19,929 nucleotides of DNA from CAZSLZ01 sp964607865 (lineage in GTDB: Bacteria > Vulcanimicrobiota > JAJTBE01 > CAZSLZ01), in the NCBI GenBank assembly GCA_964607865.1, contig CAZSLZ010000047.1, positions 1 to 19,929 of the forward strand, written 5' to 3'. The notes beneath the pieces were generated by a model. That model did no database searches and was not told the DNA's origin. It saw only the letters and a list, made by a program, of their open reading frames with translations. Numbering within the stretch: the first letter of the stretch is position 1; every line of letters begins with the position of its first letter. Position numbers and translations under genes: made by a program. Shown here in pieces: positions 14,585 through 19,929 of the stretch.

Positions 14585-15118
14585 ATGAAAACTGACGGAA
14601 AATACCCGGTATTATTCTTGATTCTGGCGCTGGTATTCATTTCATCAGGCTGATGCTCCGCAGACAGCGGGGTGGAAAACCCCGGCTCCCTGCCAGCAGG
14701 CGCAGGGCAGTTTACAGATATTATTTTTGTTTCCACCAGGGAGGCTCCCGGCGGCGCCCTGGAGAGCATGAGGGGTTTTTCCTTCCCTGAACCTGTTGGC
14801 TTTTGTGCCCATAAAGGATGGGAATTGGGATATTTATAAATTTAACTGTGAAACCGGCGAACTTTCCAGATTACTGCAACCCCCGATGTTTATGAGTCTT
14901 CGGTGAATTTTTCAGCTGCCGGTGAATTGATTTTTCTGGGGCGGGGAATAAATTCAAATGATTTTGACGTCTATTCCATAGATGTTCAAGGTAACAACTT
15001 TACCCGGTTAACCAATGGAGAAACAAGTTTTGGAGGGCCGGTGTGGAAATATAAGAACAGCCTGGTTTTTCAATCGGGAAAATCATTAGAATTGATAAAA
15101 ACAGGCATTTTTCCTTGA
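14585..15118 (+). pseudogene. TolB-like (PD40) beta-propeller lipoprotein pseudogene
   Basis: Remnant assembled from three frames. Frame 1 begins at ATG 14585: MKTDGKYPVLFLILALVFIS then SG, an in-frame TGA (14651-14653), then CSADSG. Removing that TGA leaves a plausible lipoprotein signal ending in a Cys, followed by FTDIIFVSTREAPGG, typical of propeller proteins. Frame 2 takes over near 14775 and reads LLAFVPIKDGNWDIYKFNC, with the IYK/D-repeat motif of PD40. Frame 3 takes over near 14870, where one base seems lost, and reads TATPDVYESSVNFSAAGELIF, DVYSIDVQGNNFTRLTNG and a tail ending at TGA 15116-15118. Intact homologues bind periplasmic or surface ligands. The fragment has at most three blades, so the gene is truncated and inactivated. 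The -35 of the next gene lies at its end. Confidence 0.8.
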
Positions 15119-15143
15119 ATATTAATACTTATTGGGATATAAT
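15115..15143 (+). promoter_or_regulatory. promoter of zinc-ribbon gene
   Basis: A -35 TTGAAT (15115-15120), exactly 17 nt spacer and TATAAT (15138-15143). The predicted start of transcription is at or next to the A of the ATG at 15150. Confidence 0.75.
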
Positions 15144-15149
15144 TGTGTT

Positions 15150-15329
15150 ATGCATATTGCCAGTGTAATTTACAAAAACAAAATGATTTGCTCCAAGTGC
15201 AGGGGAAAAATGGTTCGTGAAGAATGGTTTGACCTGCCCAAGGGTTTTTTTGAATTCTTTTGCTTGAACTGTGGAGAACGGGTATGGGTAAGAAGTGAAA
15301 TTACCGAACATCCAATCTACACCAATTAA
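15150..15329 (+). CDS. small zinc-ribbon protein, apparently leaderless
   Basis: 59 residues from the ATG at 15150. Cys14-x-x-Cys17 and Cys38-x-x-Cys41 form a treble-clef or zinc-ribbon pair (CSKC, then CLNC), separated by GKMVREEWFDLPKGFFEFF. Many DNA- or RNA-binding and small adaptor proteins look like this; I cannot assign a family. A TTG at 15132 could extend the frame, but it lies before the -10 hexamer ends; an ATG at 15183 would shorten it. I favour 15150 because the TATAAT at 15138-15143 is six nucleotides before the codon and there is no Shine-Dalgarno, which is the typical layout of a leaderless transcript. pdxS starts 52 nt downstream with its own Shine-Dalgarno and could be co-transcribed. 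Confidence 0.65.
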   Translation: MHIASVIYKNKMICSKCRGKMVREEWFDLPKGFFEFFCLNCGERVWVRSEITEHPIYTN

Positions 15330-15381
15330 TGCAGAATAAACCCGGAATAGTTTAGTTTTTTTACGGTTTGAGGAGGTTAAC

Positions 15382-16275
15382 ATGTTACATGATTCCGAGT
15401 ACGGAACTTTCAAGGTAAAAAGCGGCCTTGCCCAGATGTTAAAAGGCGGGGTAATTATGGATGTGACCACTCCTGAACAGGCAATAATTGCCCAGGAGGC
15501 TGGAGCCTGCGCTGTCATGGCTCTGGAAAGGGTCCCTGCGGATATCAGAAAAGAAGGCGGAGTCGCCAGAATGGCAGACCCATCAATAGTACAAAAAATT
15601 ATGGACGCAGTTACCATACCGGTTATGGCTAAAGTTAGAATCGGACATTTTGCAGAAGCCCAGATATTGCAGGAAATGGGGGTGGATTTCATTGATGAAA
15701 GTGAAGTTCTGACCCCAGCTGACGAGCAGTACCATATAGATAAGAATTCTTTCACTGTGCCCTTTGTGTGCGGAGCCCGGGACCTGGGCGAAGCGCTGAG
15801 AAGAATTGCAGAAGGAGCTGCCATGGTAAGAACCAAGGGCGAAGCAGGCACCGGTAATGTAGTGGAAGCTGTGCGTCATGTAAATACTGTAATGGGCCAG
15901 ATTAGAAATATCCTGAACCTGCCCGACGGCGAGGTTATGACCTATGCCAAAAATCTTGGGGCGCCTTACGAAATGGTTCGTGCTACCAAGAAACTGGGCC
16001 GGCTGCCGGTGGTGAATTTTGCCGCCGGGGGTATCGCCACCCCAGCTGATGCAGCTTTGATGATGCAAATGGGTTGCGATGGTGTGTTTGTAGGATCGGG
16101 AATATTTAAATCAAAGGATCCCGCCCAGAGGGCAAAAGCTATAGTGGAAGCAGTAACCCATTATAATGACCCCAAAGTTTTATTGGAAGTATCCAGAGGG
16201 CTGGGAGAACCAATGAAAGGCCTTGATATAAAAACCATTCCCGAGGAAGAGCTTCTGGCTTTCCGGGGAGTATAA
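15382..16275 (+). CDS. pdxS: pyridoxal 5'-phosphate synthase lyase subunit PdxS
   Basis: Makes pyridoxal 5'-phosphate from ribose 5-phosphate, glyceraldehyde 3-phosphate and ammonia in the DXP-independent route; ammonia comes from the PdxT glutaminase. 297 residues, the usual length, forming a (beta/alpha)8 barrel that assembles as a dodecamer. Key residues are present: Asp27 (MDVTT), Lys84 in MAKVRIGH and Lys152 in RTKGEAGTG, which match the two Schiff-base lysines of the B. subtilis protein with an offset of three. The phosphate-binding GGIATPADAA and FVGSGIFKS segments are intact. GAGGAGG precedes the ATG at 15382. pdxT does not follow; the gene ends directly at a strong terminator. Confidence 0.98.
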   Translation: MLHDSEYGTFKVKSGLAQMLKGGVIMDVTTPEQAIIAQEAGACAVMALERVPADIRKEGGVARMADPSIVQKIMDAVTIPVMAKVRIGHFAEAQILQEMGVDFIDESEVLTPADEQYHIDKNSFTVPFVCGARDLGEALRRIAEGAAMVRTKGEAGTGNVVEAVRHVNTVMGQIRNILNLPDGEVMTYAKNLGAPYEMVRATKKLGRLPVVNFAAGGIATPADAALMMQMGCDGVFVGSGIFKSKDPAQRAKAIVEAVTHYNDPKVLLEVSRGLGEPMKGLDIKTIPEEELLAFRGV

Positions 16276-16280
16276 AAAGC

Positions 16281-16318
16281 AAAAAAAGAAGCTGCCCTTC
16301 AGGGCAGCTTCTTTTTTT
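16281..16318 (+). terminator. strong terminator of pdxS
   Basis: Stem AAGAAGCTGCCC / GGGCAGCTTCTT with a TTCA loop (16298-16301), flanked by A7 and by T8, so active in either direction. Confidence 0.95.
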
Positions 16319-16339
16319 ATATTGAATAATAATAATTCT

Positions 16340-16395
16340 GTCATCACGAGCATCCGTAGGATGCATAGTGATCTCTCCCCATTAAGAACAGGGAA
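16340..16395 (+). repeat. composite dispersed repeat, copy 3 (modules A and B)
   Basis: Matches 5205-5260 with about 10 differences: TCACGAGCATCCGTAGGATG is its core, flanked by GTCA and GTGATCTC. The module B hairpin is weaker on the plus strand, but on the minus strand both changed positions become G-T pairs. Module C is absent. Confidence 0.85.
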
Positions 16396-16423
16396 AAGAG
16401 CCATCCTTTTAGGACAGCTCTTT
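16394..16423 (-). terminator. terminator of the gene at 16463
   Basis: On the minus strand: stem AAAGAGCTGTCC / GGATGGCTCTTT with TAAAA loop and two wobble pairs, followed by TTCCC. It partly abuts repeat copy 3. Confidence 0.7.
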
Positions 16424-16462
16424 AATTCAAAATACAATTGTAAGTTATACTTATTTAAAATT

Positions 16463-16855
16463 TTAGTCCAGGCCTATAATTGCTGCGCCAAGCCCCACAG
16501 CTCCGCCTATTACGCCGCCTGCCAGGGCGAAAGCTGTTTTTGAAACCATACGGCCACCGATACCCAGCAAACCCAAAGCCATGCTATTGCGGACAAACCT
16601 GGCCTTGTTGGCCTGCTCGCCGATTTTATCACACATGTCGTCGGAAACCGCGGTGCCTTTTACTCCTCCCACAAACGCGCCATAAAGAGGATAGCCCACC
16701 AGACGTTTAAAATACTGTTTTACTCCGCTTTCCTTGTCCTTTGAAGAGCTGCGGAATTCATCGCTGGCCATTATGGGTTCGTTTTTCTTTTCTGGTAAGG
16801 GTTTTCTGGCCTGAGTCTGTTCCTGTAATTGGTTTATATTATTTTGAATTTTCAT
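16463..16855 (-). CDS. glycine-zipper hypothetical protein
   Basis: Not recognised. 130 residues, ATG at 16855 after GGAGG. The first half is hydrophilic and Gln/Lys/Ser-rich (NNINQLQEQTQARK) and probably disordered. The second half has GYPLYGAFVGGVKG and a hydrophobic, Gly/Ala-rich end, LAGGVIGGAVGLGAAIIGLD, with small residues every third or fourth position. This glycine-zipper pattern suits helix packing in a membrane or in an oligomer. There is no signal peptide. One Cys lies in DDMCDKIGEQ. It is a single gene with a terminator on each side; a role in membrane insertion is only inferred from the C-terminal pattern. Confidence 0.7.
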   Translation of the reverse strand: MKIQNNINQLQEQTQARKPLPEKKNEPIMASDEFRSSSKDKESGVKQYFKRLVGYPLYGAFVGGVKGTAVSDDMCDKIGEQANKARFVRNSMALGLLGIGGRMVSKTAFALAGGVIGGAVGLGAAIIGLD

Positions 16856-16947
16856 GATATGCCTCCGGAAATTTATTAAAATACTATATTAGCATTATAA
16901 TAGCTGGTTCAGCAGTATGCAATTAAAAAAATGTTAACAAATTACAC

Positions 16948-16983
16948 AAAAAAAGCCCGATTATTAAAAAAGGGCTTTTTTTA
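16948..16983 (-). terminator. terminator of the clostripain-like gene
   Basis: Stem AAAAAAAGCCC / GGGCTTTTTTT (16948-16958 and 16972-16982) around ATTATTAAAAAA-type loop; the long A and T tracts make it bidirectional. Confidence 0.9.
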
Positions 16984-16996
16984 TTACACATTTTTC

Positions 16997-18310
16997 TTAT
17001 TGTTGCAGTTGCTGAATGAAATCATCCCAGGTGCTGTCAGTAGCAAAGGGCAGGGACTGGTAGGAAGAAGCGTAAATGGAATAGTCTGCGCTGCTGGGAA
17101 TCCATATGGTCAGCCCCTGGCAGGCTGAATAGGTACTTCCGTTATAAGTGGATAGAACCATATTATCAATGGCGGTTATAACTGCCTGGGCATATGTATT
17201 CATGGTAGCATCGCTTATATTGCCATTATTTACCACCTGCAGGCAGAAATCACCCAGATCTACATAATTGCTGGAAGGGGTTGCTGCATTCTGAACACAG
17301 GTGTTGAAGTCATCTCTGTTTGTTCCCATAAGGCTTAAGCCCTGATTTGAGAAATTGTTGACAGCTGTGACCAGGGCATCAATTTTGGAAAGATCAACTG
17401 CAGATTGGGTTACAGTATTGTACCCGGCATAATAATCGCCGTAGGCTGTAACCACATGGTTTGCCAGGGTACCGCCGTTCATAGAGGGGTTGGCAATCAG
17501 GTCATCCAGAAAACCTTCGTAATTCCATCCATCACCGGGTTCATTAGCTTCCGAGAAAGAAAGATATTTTGCATAATCTTTTGCATCGTATGCCACTTCC
17601 ACCATGCCCATGACACAGGCGTCCATTCCGAGAAATTCCAGTTTCCCTCCTGTGGCGGTGGTAATCTGCGCCAATGCCTGCCTTAACTCGGCCTGGGTAA
17701 GATGATCATTGGAAGTATCATCCCAGCATATGCCTTTTACAACTTCAAATTCCTCGGTTTTCTTCCAGCCACTGCCATGATTCCATAATACCAGGCCATA
17801 TTTATCTGCGGGGAAATTGGTTACACCCCATTGTACAAAACTTACCAGGGTGTTCGGGTCGCCGGAGTTGGTAGGGCCCAGATCTGCCATCATGGTGGAA
17901 ACCAACCCTGAGCTTCCCTGGCTGTCTTTATTAACATAATAACGCCGGGAGCCTGACCAGTCCACAGAATTTTCAAATCCCATCCTGTCCCATTGAACTA
18001 TGATATTTACATTTTCGGTGGAACCAATGGACTCCATTTCCTTTACGTCCTGAAAATCATAATATTCCAGGTTGTTATCACAGGCGATATATACCATGAA
18101 GGTCCATTCCCGGGTAACACCGGGGGTGGGCGTCGGTGACGGGGTCTGATCGCCGCCGGTAGGCGTACTGGTGGGGTCCCCTCCGGGGGTAGTGGCTGAA
18201 GGATCAGCAGCTGTACCGCCTCCTCCTCCGCCGCAACCCAATGCCAGAACCGAAAAGAGCACAAAAGTCAAAAGTACAATCAAAAATGGAAATGTTCTTT
18301 GTTTTTTCAT
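16997..18310 (-). CDS. clostripain-family (peptidase C11) lipoprotein
   Basis: 437 residues. A lipoprotein signal (FPFLIVLLTFVLFSVLALGC, lipobox Cys26) is followed by a Gly6 run and a Pro/Thr-rich linker to about residue 66, so the enzyme sits outside the inner membrane on a flexible tether. The catalytic domain starts at REWTFMVYIACDNNLE. His178 in NHGSGW and Cys232 in DACVMG form the His/Cys dyad of clan CD cysteine peptidases, which in the C11 family cut after basic residues. The intervening substrate-binding segment (VLWNHGSGWK) and the SEANEPGDGW block also fit. AGGGAGAG precedes the ATG at 18310. It is monocistronic. Whether it self-processes, as clostripain does, cannot be told from the sequence; targets are unknown. 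Confidence 0.93.
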   Translation of the reverse strand: MKKQRTFPFLIVLLTFVLFSVLALGCGGGGGGTAADPSATTPGGDPTSTPTGGDQTPSPTPTPGVTREWTFMVYIACDNNLEYYDFQDVKEMESIGSTENVNIIVQWDRMGFENSVDWSGSRRYYVNKDSQGSSGLVSTMMADLGPTNSGDPNTLVSFVQWGVTNFPADKYGLVLWNHGSGWKKTEEFEVVKGICWDDTSNDHLTQAELRQALAQITTATGGKLEFLGMDACVMGMVEVAYDAKDYAKYLSFSEANEPGDGWNYEGFLDDLIANPSMNGGTLANHVVTAYGDYYAGYNTVTQSAVDLSKIDALVTAVNNFSNQGLSLMGTNRDDFNTCVQNAATPSSNYVDLGDFCLQVVNNGNISDATMNTYAQAVITAIDNMVLSTYNGSTYSACQGLTIWIPSSADYSIYASSYQSLPFATDSTWDDFIQQLQQ

Positions 18311-18479
18311 AAAACTCTCCCTGCTTCATAAAGATTTTCCTATATAAGTATATTTACATTGGCAGTCGAAAAGCCTTTTAAAACAAAAAAATGTAACTTC
18401 AGGAGATATCTTCAAGACGGCCTGAATTTCACCCAGATGATTCCATAATTACCCTGCAAATAATTTCATATTCTAATAC

Positions 18480-18508
18480 TTGCCTGGGAACATTTTATGT
18501 GTTATAAT
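18480..18508 (+). promoter_or_regulatory. promoter of second pilin gene
   Basis: A -35 TTGCCT (18480-18485), 17-nt spacer and a perfect TATAAT (18503-18508), 30 nt upstream of the start codon. A Shine-Dalgarno AGGGGG is at 18524-18529. Confidence 0.7.
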
Positions 18509-18538
18509 TTAATAAATATTAATTAGGGGGTAAATAAG

Positions 18539-19021
18539 ATGAAAAAAAACAAAATATCAGGGTTTACCCTTATAGAATTAATGATTGTCATTGCAATCAT
18601 AGCTATTCTTGCTTCCATAATTATTCCCAATATTTCCAGAGCCCGACAGAGGGCCCAGCTGACTGCCTGCATGGAAAACCTGAAATCTGTGGCAACTGCC
18701 GTTAAAATCTATGAAGTTGATCATCCCGGCCCGATATTGATTAATGATATGGCCCCCCTCATCCCCGATTATATAGGCAGCAGCCCCGTCTGCCCTGCGG
18801 GAGGCGTTTATGGTATTGAGTTCCGTTCTAACATTGTTAATCAGCTGTATTTATGGATTTACTGCCATGCTGAGGGAGGCTGGGGGAATTGCGTCCATGA
18901 CGAAATAATCACCAGTATTGTTCCGGACTGGGATGAAGCTGGGGGATATGGCTGGTGGGAAAATGTTAATTGTGGCGAATGGGAAGAATATGCCGGTTAT
19001 TGGCCTCCTGGTTTGGATTGA
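18539..19021 (+). CDS. type IV pilin-like / GspG-like prepilin
   Basis: 160 residues. The leader MKKNKISG is cut after Gly8, giving mature FTLIELMIVIAIIAILASII with Glu5 conserved, the canonical N-methylation and assembly motif. The helix continues as PNISRARQRAQLTACMENLK. The head holds five Cys including TACMEN, PVCPAG and NCVHDE, with a Trp/Tyr-rich and acidic C-terminus (VPDWDEAGGYGWWENVNCGEWEEYAGYWPPGL), which may be a binding surface. It parallels the prepilin at 5558-6001 in the ISRA and PDYI positions but is more conventional at the N-terminus. No pilus-assembly ATPase, prepilin peptidase or platform gene is nearby. It is a single gene with no evident terminator directly downstream. 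Confidence 0.9.
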   Translation: MKKNKISGFTLIELMIVIAIIAILASIIIPNISRARQRAQLTACMENLKSVATAVKIYEVDHPGPILINDMAPLIPDYIGSSPVCPAGGVYGIEFRSNIVNQLYLWIYCHAEGGWGNCVHDEIITSIVPDWDEAGGYGWWENVNCGEWEEYAGYWPPGLD

Positions 19022-19132
19022 CAAGTTGCTGTTAATTTGCCCCTGAAACCTGAAAACAAACTGTTATTTAACGCTCTCCGAATAAGTACTTTTTTGGCTC
19101 CATAAAAAGATTAAAAAAAACCATAAAAATAA

Positions 19133-19161
19133 TTGACAAATTATTTGAAATGTTGTATTAT
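19133..19161 (+). promoter_or_regulatory. consensus promoter of the tRNA cluster
   Basis: A -35 TTGACA (19133-19138), 17-nt spacer and TATTAT (19156-19161). Transcription would start about 3-5 nt before the first tRNA. Confidence 0.85.
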
Positions 19162-19172
19162 GCTTTTTGCAT

Positions 19173-19244
19173 GGGTCGTTAGCTCAGTGGTAGAGCACCT
19201 GACTTTTAATCAGGGTGTCGATGGTTCGATCCCATCACGACCTA
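19173..19244 (+). tRNA. tRNA-Lys (UUU)
   Basis: 72 nt cloverleaf: acceptor GGGTCGT / ACGACCT, D arm with AGCTCAGTGGTAGAGC, anticodon stem CCTGA/TCAGG with loop CTTTTAA (anticodon TTT), T arm GATGG-TTCGATC-CCATC. The CCA end is not encoded. Confidence 0.97.
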
Positions 19245-19253
19245 TTTTCAGGT

Positions 19254-19330
19254 GGGTCAATAGCTCAGCTAGGTAGAGCAGCTGACTCTTAATCAGCGGG
19301 CCGGGGGTTCGATTCCCTCTTGACCCACCA
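19254..19330 (+). tRNA. tRNA-Lys (CUU)
   Basis: 77 nt including an encoded CCA: acceptor GGGTCAA / TTGACCC, anticodon stem GCTGA/TCAGC with loop CTCTTAA (anticodon CTT), T loop TTCGATT. It is 9 nt after the first tRNA. Confidence 0.97.
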
Positions 19331-19343
19331 GCATTCGCTAAAG

Positions 19344-19425
<82 letters not shown>

Positions 19426-19495
19426 CTGTAAAAACTCAAAATTTATTGATAATTTACAGGAAAAAGTTTTAAAATAACGAATCAACTGCAGATAT

Positions 19496-19567
19496 GCGGA
19501 AGTAGCTCAGTGGTAGAGCACAACCTTGCCAAGGTTGGGGTCGCGAGTTCGAATCTCGTCTTCCGCT
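19496..19567 (+). tRNA. tRNA-Gly (GCC)
   Basis: 72 nt: acceptor GCGGAAG / CTTCCGC, anticodon stem CAACC/GGTTG with loop TTGCCAA (anticodon GCC), T arm CGAG-TTCGAAT-CTCG. CCA is not encoded. The 70-nt gap before it has an inverted repeat CTGTAAA / TTTACAG. Confidence 0.96.
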
Positions 19568-19572
19568 TTATA

Positions 19573-19597
19573 AAAAACCCGCTCTTGCGGGTTTTAT
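19573..19597 (+). terminator. terminator of the tRNA cluster
   Basis: Stem AAAACCCGC / GCGGGTTTT around TCTT, 6 nt after tRNA-Gly, with a T-rich end. Confidence 0.9.
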
Positions 19598-19599
19598 TG

Positions 19600-19771
19600 T
19601 TTCGGGCATACTTTATTGACGAAACCTGCCGGCCGGGGCCTGGCTATCGCCAGGCATATTGTGGAATCTCATGGGGGCATAACAGGCGCCCGCAGCGAAC
19701 CGGGCAAAGGAAGCACCTTTTATTTCACCATCCCTCTGGAACCGGTATTCCCTATCGACTGCGCCGATTAA
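19600..19771 (+). pseudogene. C-terminal remnant of a histidine kinase ATPase domain
   Basis: In the frame ending at TAA 19769-19771 the sequence reads TKPAGRGLAIARHIVESHGG, then ITGARSEPGKGSTFYFTIPLE. GRGLAIARHIVESHGG is the G2-box region of HATPase_c domains of sensor kinases and SEPGKGSTFYFTIP the usual closing strands. No start, no dimerisation domain, no H-box and no N-box precede it: the tRNA terminator does. Another frame just upstream (FRAYFIDE) faintly resembles the F-box, suggesting a frameshift near 19630. So it is a truncated relic, probably left by a recombination or deletion next to the tRNA genes. The parent response pathway is not visible. Confidence 0.8.
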
Positions 19772-19779
19772 AACAACAA

Positions 19780-19929
19780 AATTAACAAATCAAGGTTGCT
19801 CAAAGTCCAGCCAGCTTATTTGTTCTGCATATATTCTTCAAACAGGCTTTTCTGTTTGCCAGCTAAGAATCACAATTTGTATCTCCGCCGATGTTTCTAA
19901 AACCCGAACCAGAGGAGCCACAACAGCAG
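19780..19929 (-). other. unresolved minus-strand tail at the window edge
   Basis: Short frames open to the edge on the minus strand. One ends KQKSLFEEYMQNK then TAA near 19815; another reads VVAPLVRVLETSAEIQIVIL and could join it by a frameshift. This could be the end of a gene, or a second relic. No confident product can be named. Confidence 0.25.

Noticed and set aside
15129..15851. 240-codon minus-strand frame
   Set aside because: Antisense to the zinc-ribbon gene and pdxS; composition is that of a shadow frame and there is no Shine-Dalgarno.

Overview
The window reads as chromosomal DNA of a Gram-negative-like, probably anaerobic, uncultured bacterium with moderate-to-low GC. The basis is a mixture: ClpC (class II Clp ATPase), PdxS-type vitamin B6 synthesis, a rubrerythrin-like diiron protein, lipobox lipoproteins, type IV pilin-like prepilins and a clostripain-family lipoprotein. 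TTG starts with good Shine-Dalgarno sites recur (SDR, ankyrin lipoprotein, cysS). I cannot assign a phylum from sequence alone; candidate phyla rich in GspG-like pilins and secreted lipoproteins would fit, but that is inference.

Layout. 1-2233 (minus strand): a short-chain dehydrogenase-like gene with eroded active-site motifs, followed by two tandem, related two-helix membrane genes. One is split by a single in-frame TAG and the other is frameshifted and internally deleted. 2617-5136 (plus): clpC with its own terminator. 5205-5330: the fullest copy of a composite dispersed repeat, with partial copies at 1-88 (inverted) and 16340-16395. 5558-6001: a first pilin-like prepilin under a strong promoter, convergent with an acidic hypothetical gene. 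6582-8108 (minus): a lipoprotein made of about 13 ankyrin repeats. 8312-9176 (minus): a rubrerythrin-like protein and a small protein resembling the propeptide/inhibitor domain of subtilases. 9374-11368 (plus): cysS and a downstream hypothetical gene, probably one operon. 11471-14478 (minus): two paralogous membrane-anchored beta-sandwich proteins, a four-cysteine small protein and a secreted hypothetical protein. 14585-15118 (plus): a TolB-like beta-propeller lipoprotein pseudogene. 15150-15329: a small zinc-ribbon protein, apparently leaderless. 15382-16275: pdxS without an adjacent pdxT. 16463-18310 (minus): a glycine-zipper protein and a clostripain-like lipoprotein. 18539-19021 (plus): a second pilin-like prepilin. 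19173-19567 (plus): a tRNA cluster (Lys-UUU, Lys-CUU, Leu-UAG, Gly-GCC) with a consensus promoter, ending in a terminator. 19600-19771 (plus): a histidine-kinase C-terminal remnant.

Most genes are single transcription units bounded by clear hairpin terminators, so housekeeping genes (clpC, cysS, pdxS, tRNAs) are interspersed with cell-envelope and secreted proteins. At least four loci are broken (95-1021, 1027-1463, 14585-15118, 19600-19771), which is a high density of decay for 20 kb. I found no CRISPR array, transposase, integrase or recognised defence system. The best leads for something new are the TAG-interrupted paralogous membrane pair, the composite repeat with covarying hairpin, the orphan protease-propeptide protein and the leaderless zinc-ribbon gene.
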